From positions 1-64,000 of the forward strand of contig JBIPPH010000002.1 in the NCBI GenBank assembly GCA_044368575.1: a stretch of DNA of 64,000 nt, read 5' to 3'. Each line of letters starts with the position of its first letter. The first letter of the stretch is position 1. A model generated the notes under the pieces. That model saw nothing but the letters and a program-made list of their open reading frames with translations. It ran no database searches and had not been told where the DNA came from. This stretch comes from JABMMZ01 sp044368575 (GTDB lineage Bacteria; Bacteroidota; Bacteroidia; NS11-12g; UBA955). The position numbers and the translations under genes were made by a program. Of the stretch, positions 9,049 to 18,305 are shown piece after piece.

Positions 9049-12000
9049 AGGGAAAAGACCCCGTGAATATCAAAAGTTGTAACCCCATCGAGTGCTAAGG
9101 CCTGAATGCGGTATACATAGTGGCCATCAGGGCACAATTGACCCTTGTAATACCCATCCCAGCCTATGCCTAAATCATCAGAGGCAAATACTTGTTCGCC
9201 CCAACGGTTGAAGATGGTCAAATGATAAGACTTTACAGGATGACCCGGTTGGTTAAATATAAAAATGGCTTTAGGTAAAAAGACCTCGTTGTGGCCATCT
9301 TTGTTAGGTGTGAAAACATTGGGAACAGTGATTTTAGCATTGGCTAAAACACAAAAACAATTGGATACGCTTTCTAGATAGGTACTACTGTCTTTAATGG
9401 CTTTCACCAAAAAACAAACTGAATCTTCAAGGTTCTCTTTTGAAAAATCATAGGTCAAGGTGTTTTGATTTTTGGGCAGATAAGCGATGGTTTTAAAACT
9501 ATCTGTTCTGCGCACCTGAACCTCGTATTGCTTAACCCCTGAATACCATTTTAAGTATTGGTTCCAATTTAACTGAGCGGTGTATTCTTGAGCTTTCCCT
9601 TTTAATAAAATCGTATTGTGGGGCAAGGCACTGGGCGACTCTGCACCACAATGATCCACCGCTCTAACACTGTATTGATAGCTGTTGTTTTTAGTGTCTA
9701 CAGATTTGACGTCAATGAATCCTTGGCTATCCACTTGGGCATAATACGAATTGGTACTGCCACTAGGATAGGTTTTACTTACAACATAATGATTCACTTG
9801 TTTGACTGTTTTGTATGGCAGCCACTGGGTATAGGTACTGCCATTAGGCAACACAGTGGTCCTGAGTAATTCAACCAACTTAGAGGGCGCAGTATAGGCA
9901 GGTGATTTACACACTTGATTACTATTAGAGGTAAAGCGGCCATTGCGTTGAACGGCTTGCACATAGTAGCAATAGCTATTAGGACAAAGCAAATCATTTT
10001 TATATTGAGTGCTGTTACCCGAAACAGAATCAATCAATTGAAAGCTGGAAGCATTCACGCTTCTGTATATGCGATACCTCGCCACATTATTGAGGCCCCA
10101 ACCATCGTATGGCAGCCAATTTAATTCCAATAAATTACTTGAATCGTTATTGATGTTTAATAAGATGGTACAATGCGGATAAGCTGGGCTGCCTAATTTG
10201 TTACAGACATCTTTTGTTTTCATAACGTAACAATAACGCGAAGCATTAACATTGATACCAGTTGATTTTAACAAAGTGGTTTGTGTATCATTTCTCAACT
10301 GACTACTGTAGACTAAACCATATTGCCCTGAATTATCGCGCATGAGCTGATAAGCCTTAAAATAACGCATTTGATTTTGGGCCCATTGAACTCTAATGTT
10401 GTTATTGTTGTCTACACTTACATAATGAATAGGCTTTGATGGAATGCCAGCAGTATCATGCACATGCACTAGGTGTTGAGCGGTATCGCTGCAATTGTTT
10501 TGGTCAAAAGCCAATAAAGTGACTACACTGTTTAAGGATTGGGTAAAGGTATACTTTGGATTGGACTGAGTTGAGGTATCTGTATAGCTATAATTTTGAC
10601 CAAAGTCCCAAAGCCATTTTTTAACCGTTGATAAGCCTTTGGATTGGGCAAAAAATTGCAAAGTGGTTTGATAGCAAATACTATCTCCTGTTTGGGTAAA
10701 ATCGATTAAGGGGTGTTCATAAGAACGGATCTTAACAGATTGTTTAAGGGTATCTGTACAGGCATTGCTGGCAGTGGTTATCAGCATTGGCGCAAAGCTT
10801 CCGGCAGCATAAGTATGTTTGTTTGAAAACCCTACATAGTCAATGGTTTGATCGCCTTCGTAATCCCATTCACTCTTGACCGCACCAACACTGTTATTTC
10901 TAAATGTCACTTGCAAATTTGAGCAACCAGTATCGTTGTTAACGGTAAATTTGGATTGAGGACCTCTAAAAACTTGTATGGTATCGCCAATGAACTGAGC
11001 AAAACAGCCCGTAGAATCCAATATAGAAAGAACAGGCACATAGGTCACTTTGGGCAAGGCTCTGTCATACACTTTATAGGCATGTTGCTTGAGGTTGACA
11101 GAGTCTAAAACAGAACCATCACCATATTCCATAAAGAACTTTTTATAATACAAACTTTGATTATTGAAGCGCACTTGCAAAGGTTCACAACCTTGTTTGA
11201 TGCTGACATCAAATTTTGGAATAGGACCCATGATGCGCAAATAGTTCTTTTTAAGCACTGTATCATTACACCCATAAGCCTGCACCACCAAACGCACATC
11301 GTACCCTATAGGGCCAGTATTTTTGGTCATTAAATAGGCAAAGTTGCTGAGGTTATCTGCTAGAGTATCTTTTTGATTGATCAACCATTTGTATTGCAAA
11401 ATGGCAGGATGCTTAATAGCTGAAATGCGCGCAATAACAGGGGCGCAATAGCTTAAGGTATCAGGGCTATTGAATTGGGCTGAAATCTGATTCACATACA
11501 AGGTTTGAAATACCGTATCGGTACAAGCGCCATTGCCAAAAGCAATCAATCCCACTTTGAATACCCCAGGACGTTTAAAAACAATCTTGGCTTGTTGAGC
11601 AGTATCATTGGGCAGAAATTGTGCCACTGAAATGGAATCTTTTAAAAACCATTTATAGGCAATCGCTGCTTTATCGGAACGATTGACAAGGGCCAAAGCT
11701 TTATTGACACAGGCATAATTACCAGGTTGAAAATCCGCATACACTCCTGCAATCACTCTTGGCAAACCAATTGAATCTTTGCAAGTAGATGCATGCGCAT
11801 ACACAACACTAAAATCAAATGCGCCAGATTTTTTAAAGCGATAGGTACTTGGGTTGAGTGTTGGATTTCTGTTGACTACCCAATTGGTATCGTATGGATT
11901 TTTATAGAGGTAATTGACGCCCAATCCATTGTTGTTTTTGAAGTTGTAATTAAACGTCAAACGAGCTGAAGCTTGACTGCTAAATGGATTGCAACCTTTA

Positions 12001-13952
12001 AGCGCACTGAATGCTGCAGCAACTTGTACACCACTGACTTTAATCAGAGTATTGACTGTGAAAGTGTCGTAACAAGTCCCTCTGTTAGAGGAGCGACTGT
12101 ATTGAACACTGTATGCCCCTGGCAAAAGAGCAGCAGTTATGGAATCTCCAGTAAATGCGTATTGTATAAATGAGCTATCGCGGTGCTTGAATACCCAATG
12201 GTGATTAAAGGTTTTGTAGTATTGTGAGTCTTTGTATTGCACACGCATGCGCACTAATTGTTTGGTACAAACCAAGGAATCATAGACTTTGAATTTAGGT
12301 GTTGGTGAGCCTACCCAAATGGCTTTAGGAATGGTGATGGAATCTTTACAAGCAATGGCATTGTAGGCTAATAATTTGACTGCGTGAAAACCTGTATCAT
12401 TTAAAACCACATTGGCTTGGGCATTGGTGTCGCGTTTGATTACAGTATTATTGTGGTCGTAAAATGTCCATTGATAGCGATTAGGCGCCTTGGGACTTCC
12501 CGCTTTAGTTTGGTTGGCAAACTGTATGGTTTCGCCTTTGCAAGGCGTCAAAGGCTGCCAAGTAAAAGTTGGTTGAATTGCTTGACTGCTGATGGCCTGC
12601 TTTTGCCAAACAGTATCTGAACAGCCATTATTGCCTTTGCAGATCAATCTGACATCGTATTGTCCTAATTGATTAGATAAAAAAACGGCATTGTTTTGAT
12701 TGCTATTGAAGATTGACAAATTGGGTGCAGAGGATTTAAACACATTCCATTGACAAGTATAGGTATTGGGTGCGGCCATTTTACTAGAGTCTAATAAGGC
12801 AAAAGTATCTGCCGCCAAACAGGACCACTTAATCGGTATTTGAACACGGGCTAAAGGCCCTGTTACGGTTAACAATGGTGCGTAATTTTTAGTCGATATA
12901 CAGCCATTAAAGCTATCTGTTAAAACTAACTGATAAGCGCCAATTTGATTGAATTTAACTTTAAAACTTGCAGGGCCTAATGATTGACTTAGCACCTGAT
13001 TCGGTTGCCAAACACACTTTACCCCTTTTGACCTAACATTTTTAACTTGCAATAGCAAAGACTGATTACCACATATGCTGTTTTGATTGAGCGCTATGCT
13101 TAAGGGTAAGGTATCTGCGAATTGTAAATACTGTTTTTTCTGATGTACGAACTGACAGCCTTGCAAAGTGGTTGCAATCAAACTGACGTTGAAACTATCG
13201 GAACTATTGTATTGAATACCATTCGCATGACAAGCAATCTTTTGATTGGGCGTTGCGCCTGGAAACATCCATTTCCATTGCGCTATTTGAAATTGAGTAG
13301 AATCGGTAAGATTAGTAAACTGCAGTGTTTGAGGGATACAGCCTGAGGTTTTATTCACAGTAAAATTGACTGCCATTGAATCAGACACATAAACAGCGCT
13401 GTCAAAAGTGGCCTTACCTTCACAACCAAAACTATCTTTCATAAACAAGGTAATGGCTTTATAACCCTGTGGTACGGCGAATTTCACATACATGGCATTG
13501 GCCGCATTGCTGTACAATTGGTTCTGAATGAGCCAATCTCTGTATACCGTTTTATTGGTGAGATCTTTCAGTAGAAAACTATCATTGGCCTTGCACTTAA
13601 CTTGTTTATCAAGACTAAATTGAGGCTTGGGTATAGGTTTGGCTTGTACAATATTCTTTGCGGTTAAAAAACAATTACTGCCGTTTGGGTAAGTCAATTT
13701 TAGTTTTACCTGATAATTGCCTGCAACCGTATACAGCTTAGTAAAGGTGCTATCTGCAGAAATATAGCCCGATCCAAAATCCCATTCAAAAGTAGTGCCT
13801 GCTGGAAATTGATGCACTTTGAACTTAATAATTTTAGGCACACAAACCACCGTATCATCAGACGTTACATACACCTTACCACATTGTGAATAAGCAGTCT
13901 GTTGAAAACAAAACAGCAAACAGAACCATATGATCAATCTGTTGCAAGACAT
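9039..13952 (-). CDS. Giant PKD-repeat surface protein with gliding-associated C-terminal (T9SS type B) domain
   Basis: 1637 residues with an N-terminal signal peptide (about 1-22, ending near AYSQ). The body is a chain of PKD/immunoglobulin-like domains recognisable from repeated 'W.fg.g......t..Y..pG.y.V.L' strands (first at about 35-110) and many paired cysteines. Residues of about 1180-1540 look like fibronectin-III-type domains, and the last ~95 residues ('VPNVFTPNKDGHNEVF ... IFNRWGEQVF ... GWDGYYKG ... PDGHYVYRI') are the CHU_C/gliding-motility C-terminal domain, a type B T9SS sorting signal. It is expected to be a secreted, cell-surface adhesin-like protein. No enzyme domain is seen. 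It is followed closely by ffh, which has its own promoter. Confidence 0.9.
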   Translation of the reverse strand: MSCNRLIIWFCLLFCFQQTAYSQCGKVYVTSDDTVVCVPKIIKFKVHQFPAGTTFEWDFGSGYISADSTFTKLYTVAGNYQVKLKLTYPNGSNCFLTAKNIVQAKPIPKPQFSLDKQVKCKANDSFLLKDLTNKTVYRDWLIQNQLYSNAANAMYVKFAVPQGYKAITLFMKDSFGCEGKATFDSAVYVSDSMAVNFTVNKTSGCIPQTLQFTNLTDSTQFQIAQWKWMFPGATPNQKIACHANGIQYNSSDSFNVSLIATTLQGCQFVHQKKQYLQFADTLPLSIALNQNSICGNQSLLLQVKNVRSKGVKCVWQPNQVLSQSLGPASFKVKFNQIGAYQLVLTDSFNGCISTKNYAPLLTVTGPLARVQIPIKWSCLAADTFALLDSSKMAAPNTYTCQWNVFKSSAPNLSIFNSNQNNAVFLSNQLGQYDVRLICKGNNGCSDTVWQKQAISSQAIQPTFTWQPLTPCKGETIQFANQTKAGSPKAPNRYQWTFYDHNNTVIKRDTNAQANVVLNDTGFHAVKLLAYNAIACKDSITIPKAIWVGSPTPKFKVYDSLVCTKQLVRMRVQYKDSQYYKTFNHHWVFKHRDSSFIQYAFTGDSITAALLPGAYSVQYSRSSNRGTCYDTFTVNTLIKVSGVQVAAAFSALKGCNPFSSQASARLTFNYNFKNNNGLGVNYLYKNPYDTNWVVNRNPTLNPSTYRFKKSGAFDFSVVYAHASTCKDSIGLPRVIAGVYADFQPGNYACVNKALALVNRSDKAAIAYKWFLKDSISVAQFLPNDTAQQAKIVFKRPGVFKVGLIAFGNGACTDTVFQTLYVNQISAQFNSPDTLSYCAPVIARISAIKHPAILQYKWLINQKDTLADNLSNFAYLMTKNTGPIGYDVRLVVQAYGCNDTVLKKNYLRIMGPIPKFDVSIKQGCEPLQVRFNNQSLYYKKFFMEYGDGSVLDSVNLKQHAYKVYDRALPKVTYVPVLSILDSTGCFAQFIGDTIQVFRGPQSKFTVNNDTGCSNLQVTFRNNSVGAVKSEWDYEGDQTIDYVGFSNKHTYAAGSFAPMLITTASNACTDTLKQSVKIRSYEHPLIDFTQTGDSICYQTTLQFFAQSKGLSTVKKWLWDFGQNYSYTDTSTQSNPKYTFTQSLNSVVTLLAFDQNNCSDTAQHLVHVHDTAGIPSKPIHYVSVDNNNNIRVQWAQNQMRYFKAYQLMRDNSGQYGLVYSSQLRNDTQTTLLKSTGINVNASRYCYVMKTKDVCNKLGSPAYPHCTILLNINNDSSNLLELNWLPYDGWGLNNVARYRIYRSVNASSFQLIDSVSGNSTQYKNDLLCPNSYCYYVQAVQRNGRFTSNSNQVCKSPAYTAPSKLVELLRTTVLPNGSTYTQWLPYKTVKQVNHYVVSKTYPSGSTNSYYAQVDSQGFIDVKSVDTKNNSYQYSVRAVDHCGAESPSALPHNTILLKGKAQEYTAQLNWNQYLKWYSGVKQYEVQVRRTDSFKTIAYLPKNQNTLTYDFSKENLEDSVCFLVKAIKDSSTYLESVSNCFCVLANAKITVPNVFTPNKDGHNEVFLPKAIFIFNQPGHPVKSYHLTIFNRWGEQVFASDDLGIGWDGYYKGQLCPDGHYVYRIQALALDGVTTFDIHGVFSLLR

Positions 13953-13965
13953 GGGTTTGGTGACT

Positions 13966-13973
13966 CAAAAATA
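13966..13973 (-). promoter_or_regulatory. -7 box for the giant PKD gene
   Basis: TATTTTTG on the minus strand matches TAnnTTTG and lies 13 bases before the ATG at 13952. It is back to back with the divergent box at 14006-14013 in a 68-base intergenic space. No well-spaced TTTG -33 element is evident. Confidence 0.45.
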
Positions 13974-14005
13974 CAACAAATTCGCGAGAAGTTAGTAAAA
14001 TATAG

Positions 14006-14013
14006 TACTTTTG
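14006..14013 (+). promoter_or_regulatory. -7 box for the TPR lipoprotein gene
   Basis: TACTTTTG matches the TAnnTTTG consensus, with seven bases between it and the ATG at 14021. This predicts a very short or absent 5' leader. Confidence 0.55.
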
Positions 14014-14020
14014 CCTTACC

Positions 14021-14725
14021 ATGAAACGTACCCACTTAGCCGCCTTACAACTCTTCGTTGCACTCGTGATTATCGTATTAGGATTTTCTGCTTGCAACAA
14101 GCCGCAAACTTCAGACAATTGGAAATCTGTTTATGAGCAGGCCTATAAAGCCCATGATTACACAACTGCTTTAGTGGCTTTAAACCAATTGGTCATCAGT
14201 GATAGTAGCAACAATAAAGTGTACTATGATTCAATGGCTTTCTATTACATCAAAAAACAACACAACTATCAAGCCGGCCAATTGTATGTTGACAAAGGTT
14301 TAAAATTAGACCCTAACAACTTTAATTTATTAGAGTATAAGAGCATTTTTTTAAGTGCTGAAGGACAAATTGAGGCGTCAAGAAATTTATTGAGCAAGGC
14401 TTATGAATTGTCTAAATTAAATAAGCACTTGTACATGTATGCTACCACTTTTGCCAACGAAAAGAAAATGGATGAATACAGCAAAATCGTGAATGGCATT
14501 TTGTACAACAACGCCGCTAAACCTGAAAAGGTTGAAGTTTCAATCGATGACAACAATTCTCAGATGATAGAATTAATAGCTTTGTGTTACTTAGACAAAG
14601 CCAAAATTGCTAAAAGCCCTGCTATGGTCTTAACGTATTTAGATTCGGCTTTGCTTTTGGAACCGAATTATCAAGAAGCTTTGTATTATAAAAACCAATT
14701 TACTGGCAATCAAGCGCCGCGTTAA
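14021..14725 (+). CDS. TPR-containing lipoprotein
   Basis: 234 residues. The N-terminus is hydrophobic and ends in a lipobox (GFSAC, cysteine near residue 25), so it should be a lipoprotein. The rest is helical, with tetratricopeptide-like units: 'AYKAHDYTTALVALNQLV' (about 42-60), 'YVDKGLKLDPNNFNLLEY' and a C-terminal 'YLDSALLLEPNYQEALYYKNQF'. No specific partner can be inferred. It is divergent from the giant surface protein and converges with the cobalamin adenosyltransferase gene, sharing a four-base TTAA stop overlap. Confidence 0.8.
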   Translation: MKRTHLAALQLFVALVIIVLGFSACNKPQTSDNWKSVYEQAYKAHDYTTALVALNQLVISDSSNNKVYYDSMAFYYIKKQHNYQAGQLYVDKGLKLDPNNFNLLEYKSIFLSAEGQIEASRNLLSKAYELSKLNKHLYMYATTFANEKKMDEYSKIVNGILYNNAAKPEKVEVSIDDNNSQMIELIALCYLDKAKIAKSPAMVLTYLDSALLLEPNYQEALYYKNQFTGNQAPR

Positions 14726-15267
14726 ACACGAGGTTTCCAGTTCACTTCTGGAATGCCTTGTACTTGGGCAACTTTTCTGGCCAATACGAATAAGTAATCA
14801 GACAATCTGTTGACGTATTTGAGAATATTAGGGTCAACATGTTGCAATTCATCCAACTGAACAATTAAACGTTCTGCTCTGCGGCAAACGCATCTGGCCA
14901 CATGGGTATGTGCAATCTCTGCACTACCAGCTGGTAAGATAAACGCTCTTAATTCAGGCAAAGCTTCATTCATGGTATCGATGGCTGTTTCGAGCATTTC
15001 AATATCGCTGGTTTTTAAATCAGGTACTACCATTTTACTACCAGGTGCTGAAGCCAATAAACTGCCTAAGGTGAATAAACGGTCTTGAATTTCAGAGAGC
15101 AAATGTTTGTTCAAATCATCAGACACAAAAGACCTCAACAAACCGATATGGGAGTTTAATTCATCAATGGTGCCATAAGCTTCTATGCGCACATGATGCT
15201 TTGATACTCTATCGCCTCCGATTAAAGAGGTTTGACCTTTGTCGCCGTTTTTGGTGTAAATTTTCAT
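14722..15267 (-). CDS. PduO-type ATP:cob(I)alamin adenosyltransferase
   Basis: 181 residues. The N-terminal 'YTKNGDKGQTSLIGG' (4-18) is the ATP-binding signature of the PduO family; 'GTIDELNSHIGLLRS' and 'ARCVCRRAERLIV' are further conserved segments. It makes adenosylcobalamin, the cofactor of methylmalonyl-CoA mutase, which suits the carboxyltransferase at 24526. It is the last gene of a minus-strand run (DUF4199, plsC, gatC, ABC ATPase, this gene), 26 bases after the ABC gene. The context gives no functional link. Confidence 0.93.
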   Translation of the reverse strand: MKIYTKNGDKGQTSLIGGDRVSKHHVRIEAYGTIDELNSHIGLLRSFVSDDLNKHLLSEIQDRLFTLGSLLASAPGSKMVVPDLKTSDIEMLETAIDTMNEALPELRAFILPAGSAEIAHTHVARCVCRRAERLIVQLDELQHVDPNILKYVNRLSDYLFVLARKVAQVQGIPEVNWKPRV

Positions 15268-15293
15268 ACGTATGAATTAGAAACAATCGAATC

Positions 15294-15995
15294 TTACTTT
15301 TGTTCGAATTGCGCGTTAATTTGATCTGATTCCACTTTTCCGTCGCGAATTCTCACTATTCGTTTGGCATGTTGTGCAATGTCCTCTTCGTGTGTAACAA
15401 GAATGATGGTATTGCCCTTGGCATGAATGTCTTTGAACAATTGCATGATCTCAATGGACGTTTTGGTGTCCAAATTACCTGTGGGTTCGTCTGCTAATAA
15501 TATACTTGGGTTATTCACCAAAGCGCGAGCCACTGCCACACGTTGCCTTTGACCGCCTGATAATTCATTGGGTTTGTGCAAAATTCTGTCTTGAAGGCCT
15601 ACACTTGTAAGCACTTCTTGAGCTTTGGCTAAGCGGTCTTTTTTATTCCATCCAGCATAGACTAAAGGCAAGGCTACATTCTCCAATGCAGACATTCTTG
15701 GCAATAAATTAAAAGTCTGAAACACGAAACCAATTTCTTTATTTCTGACTTCAGCCAAGGCGTTTTCTGTCATGCTGCTGACATTGGTGTCATTTAAGAT
15801 GTATTGGCCTTCAGAAAACACATCTAAACAGCCAATGATATTCATGAGTGTTGACTTACCTGAACCCGATGGGCCCATTAAAGCCACATACTCTCCTTTG
15901 TAAATTTCTAAGTCAATTTGCTTTAAGGCGTATACTTTTTCATGGCCTACTGTGTAGACCTTCTGAACACCTTTTATGTCAATGAGTTTTTGCAA
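15294..15995 (-). CDS. ABC transporter ATP-binding protein, LolD/MacB type
   Basis: 233 residues. Walker A GPSGSGKST is at 41-49, Q-loop 'VFQTFNLLPRMSALENV' near 90-105, signature LSGGQRQR near 143, Walker B ILLADEPTG near 163, and the H-loop 'THEE' near 198. The strong GxSGSGKST and 'LP.MsalENV' pattern places it in the LolD/MacB/FtsE group that works with FtsX-like permeases for lipoprotein release or export. No permease is adjacent: it lies between gatC (1-base gap) and the adenosyltransferase, so its partner must be encoded elsewhere. Confidence 0.92.
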   Translation of the reverse strand: MQKLIDIKGVQKVYTVGHEKVYALKQIDLEIYKGEYVALMGPSGSGKSTLMNIIGCLDVFSEGQYILNDTNVSSMTENALAEVRNKEIGFVFQTFNLLPRMSALENVALPLVYAGWNKKDRLAKAQEVLTSVGLQDRILHKPNELSGGQRQRVAVARALVNNPSILLADEPTGNLDTKTSIEIMQLFKDIHAKGNTIILVTHEEDIAQHAKRIVRIRDGKVESDQINAQFEQK

Positions 15996-15996
15996 A

Positions 15997-16293
15997 TTAT
16001 TTGTTTTGGTCTATCACTTTTGGCACCCTAAAATAATCAGAATCTTTTTTAGGCGCGTTCTTTAACAATTCATCTTTGGTAAAAGATTGAACCACTTCAT
16101 CTGTCCTAACATTGTTCTGGGTATTGGTCATGTATATCAATGGCTCAACCCCAGTGGTATCAACTTGATTCAAAGACTCAGCAAAATTTAACATGTTTTC
16201 TAAATCCTGGCGAATACTTTGTTTGGTCGTATCGTCAAATTCAAGTCTAGCCAAATGTGCTAGTTGATCGATTTTTTCATCTGTGATCTTCAT
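15997..16293 (-). CDS. gatC: Asp-tRNA(Asn)/Glu-tRNA(Gln) amidotransferase subunit C
   Basis: 98 residues, normal length. Conserved features are 'KIDQLAHLARLEFDD' at the start, 'LNFAESLNQVDTTGVEPL' in the middle and 'FRVPKVID' at the end, which wraps around GatA. GatCAB transamidates misacylated Glu-tRNA(Gln) and Asp-tRNA(Asn). GatA and GatB are not in the window. Its start overlaps the end of the plsC-type gene by 17 bases, indicating translational coupling. Confidence 0.95.
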   Translation of the reverse strand: MKITDEKIDQLAHLARLEFDDTTKQSIRQDLENMLNFAESLNQVDTTGVEPLIYMTNTQNNVRTDEVVQSFTKDELLKNAPKKDSDYFRVPKVIDQNK

Positions 16294-17020
16294 GAAGTAT
16301 ATGGTTATGGATTAAATCTTGTTTGATGGTTTGGTAAATTTCATCTTTTAATTGGTCCGCATCAGCATCATTTAGATGATTGGTTAGGATTGGCCGATGA
16401 ATCGTACATCTGATACTTCCCGGATAGAATTCAAATTTTTCATCGGGCAAACGTTTGAAATTATTCAAGAAACTAATGGGCACAATGGGTACCTTGGCTT
16501 CAATGGCCATTTTAAATGCCCCATTTTTAAAGGGTTTAATTTCTGGGGTTCTGTTCCAAATGGTGCCTTCAGGAAAAATCAAAACACTGTAACCTTTAGC
16601 TAAACGCGCTTTGGCTTCTTCAAAAGCTCTGTGAGCATCTTTAATGGATTCTCTTTTAACGGCAATATCAACCGTTCTGAAGAAGATGCCAAACAAAGGG
16701 ATTTTAGCCAATTCATGTTTGCCAATAAAACATACTTTTAAAGGCGCAAATAAGCCCAAAACAACAATGTCTAAGTAGGAAGTATGATTGGCCACAAAAA
16801 CACAAGGCGTTGAAAACTGTTCTTTCGAATACTTGATTATGGGCCATGAAGCGGTTAAGAGTATAGTTGTCCAAGCCCAAAATTTTCGCAAAGCATTGGC
16901 CAATGGATACATTGATTCATGACTTAAAAAAATCAGGAACAGAGGGTAATACAACAAAAACTGCCCGGCAAATACAATGGCGAACCACAGAAACCCTATT
17001 TTGCCAAGCATTTTTTTCAA
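16277..17020 (-). CDS. 1-acyl-sn-glycerol-3-phosphate acyltransferase (PlsC family)
   Basis: 247 residues. The acyltransferase block I NHTSYLD (78-84) has the catalytic His-x4-Asp, and block III FPEGTIWNR is near 150. One N-terminal membrane helix (about 8-35) is predicted. The likely reaction is acylation of lysophosphatidic acid during phospholipid synthesis at the inner membrane. It overlaps the DUF4199 gene by 4 bases and gatC by 17. A second, sequence-distinct acyltransferase at 55668 probably serves an aminolipid pathway. Confidence 0.9.
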   Translation of the reverse strand: MKKMLGKIGFLWFAIVFAGQFLLYYPLFLIFLSHESMYPLANALRKFWAWTTILLTASWPIIKYSKEQFSTPCVFVANHTSYLDIVVLGLFAPLKVCFIGKHELAKIPLFGIFFRTVDIAVKRESIKDAHRAFEEAKARLAKGYSVLIFPEGTIWNRTPEIKPFKNGAFKMAIEAKVPIVPISFLNNFKRLPDEKFEFYPGSIRCTIHRPILTNHLNDADADQLKDEIYQTIKQDLIHNHILHEDHR

Positions 17021-17538
17021 GGTTTTTTGGTTTTTGCTCTTAAGAAAAAGGCGATGATGGCACTGAAAAATAAACCTCTTGCTGCACCTAAATACAATTG
17101 GTATTTGAATTGGCCGCTCACCGCATAAGAATCTCTGATGGCTTGTTCGTTATCTGCAATTTCTTTAGCATTTAGCTTACCGATGTATTTACTTTCATGA
17201 AATTGCTTCATTTTAAGATCCACAAACTGGGTAATGACTTCAGGATTGAATTGAGCCATATAAGAATAAAACAATGACACAGAAGAAGAAATGATTATGC
17301 TTAAGAAAAAGCCTAAGAAAATCGCTTTACCAATTAAAAATTCTTCAGCATTTTCTTGCTTTACAGTTCTCAGAAATAAAGTCATGGCAACAAATGGAAT
17401 CACTACAAATTCACCCAAAACTGAAATGATATGCCATTTAATATCTGGGCTGTTGGCTACATAAAGCATGTAAATGTAACTCATAGCAGCGGCAGCACTT
17501 CCGAAGGCTAAACCATAGATCAATAATTTTTTGCTCAT
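17017..17538 (-). CDS. DUF4199 family membrane protein
   Basis: 173 residues with four hydrophobic segments (about 5-27, 38-58, 68-92 and 148-167) and a soluble stretch between the third and fourth ('NPEVITQFVDLKMKQFHESKYIGKLNAKEI'). This matches the DUF4199 layout, a Bacteroidota family of unknown function. It is the first gene of the minus operon that continues into plsC with a 4-base overlap, hinting at a membrane-associated role but nothing more specific. Confidence 0.8.
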   Translation of the reverse strand: MSKKLLIYGLAFGSAAAAMSYIYMLYVANSPDIKWHIISVLGEFVVIPFVAMTLFLRTVKQENAEEFLIGKAIFLGFFLSIIISSSVSLFYSYMAQFNPEVITQFVDLKMKQFHESKYIGKLNAKEIADNEQAIRDSYAVSGQFKYQLYLGAARGLFFSAIIAFFLRAKTKKP

Positions 17539-17617
17539 AAATGTTTTGCAAAACTAAATTAAAAAATTCATGTGAACGCTTTGTTTTGTCAATTAATTAT
17601 AGAAAATTTGCAACCCT

Positions 17618-18175
17618 ATGGAATTGAAAGATATAGTAGCAATTGCAGGCATGCCTGGTTTATACCATGTGATCGGTCAAAGAAAAAATGGTTTAATAGT
17701 AGAAGCTTTAGATGGTTCAGGTAAAAAAATACCTACTGCAGCCAACACTAAAGTTTCCATTTTAGCCGATATCGCCATGTTTACCATGGAAGGTGAAGAG
17801 CGTTTAGCCAGCATCTTATTAAACATTCACAAACAAAGCAAAGCAGGTCTTACTGTACCTGATAAAAAAGCAAATGACGATGCATTTCCTCAATTCTTAG
17901 GTAAAATTTTACCTAATTACGATAACGAACGCATTTACTTATCTGACATGAAGAAATTGGCCGCTTGGTTCAATATTTTAGCAGATAAATTGGATTTTGA
18001 TGCGCTTGAAAAATCATTGCAAGAAGAAGATGCCACTGACGAAGATGGTAAAGCTGAATTGAAAGCTAAAGCTGAAGCCAAAGCCAAAGTAGAGAAGCCT
18101 GTTAAAAATGTAGCCCCTAAAGGCGACACTAAGAGCAAAGGTAAATCTGTTGGCACCATCAGAAAAATGGCCTAA
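17618..18175 (+). CDS. DUF5606 family protein
   Basis: 185 residues. The N-terminal ~145 residues, starting 'MELKDIVAIAGMPGLYHVIGQRKNGLIVE', are the DUF5606 domain, conserved in Bacteroidota and of unknown function. The C-terminal ~45 residues are low-complexity, alanine/lysine/glutamate-rich and end in a basic 'KSKGKSVGTIRKMA', so probably disordered. No signal peptide. It is a single gene upstream of tRNA-Cys, divergent from the DUF4199 operon. Confidence 0.85.
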   Translation: MELKDIVAIAGMPGLYHVIGQRKNGLIVEALDGSGKKIPTAANTKVSILADIAMFTMEGEERLASILLNIHKQSKAGLTVPDKKANDDAFPQFLGKILPNYDNERIYLSDMKKLAAWFNILADKLDFDALEKSLQEEDATDEDGKAELKAKAEAKAKVEKPVKNVAPKGDTKSKGKSVGTIRKMA

Positions 18176-18186
18176 GCCAATTTGTT

Positions 18187-18217
18187 TTTGGGATTTGTCC
18201 AAAATCAATTAGATTTG
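18187..18217 (+). promoter_or_regulatory. Promoter of tRNA-Cys
   Basis: TTTG (18187-18190), exactly 19 bases, then TAGATTTG (18210-18217): a textbook match to the Bacteroidota TTTG-N19-TAnnTTTG promoter. The tRNA begins 17 bases after the -7 box. Confidence 0.8.
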
Positions 18218-18234
18218 CACCTCCTTAAATAAAG

Positions 18235-18305
18235 GGTCGGATGGCCGAGAGGCTAGGCACGGGTCTGCAAAACCTTTTACAGCGGTTCGAATCCGCTTCC
18301 GACCT
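18235..18305 (+). tRNA. tRNA-Cys (GCA)
   Basis: A 71-nt cloverleaf: acceptor stem GGTCGGA/TCCGACC, D arm TGGCCGAGAGGCTAGGC, anticodon loop CTGCAAA (anticodon GCA), and T arm AGCGG-TTCGAAT-CCGCT. The discriminator base is T (U73), the hallmark identity element of tRNA-Cys. CCA is not encoded. The 3' end runs directly into the structured element described next. Confidence 0.96.

Noticed and set aside
9618..12620. Several 60-80 codon frames opposite the giant PKD gene
   Set aside because: Antisense shadows of a long real gene without promoters or family features.
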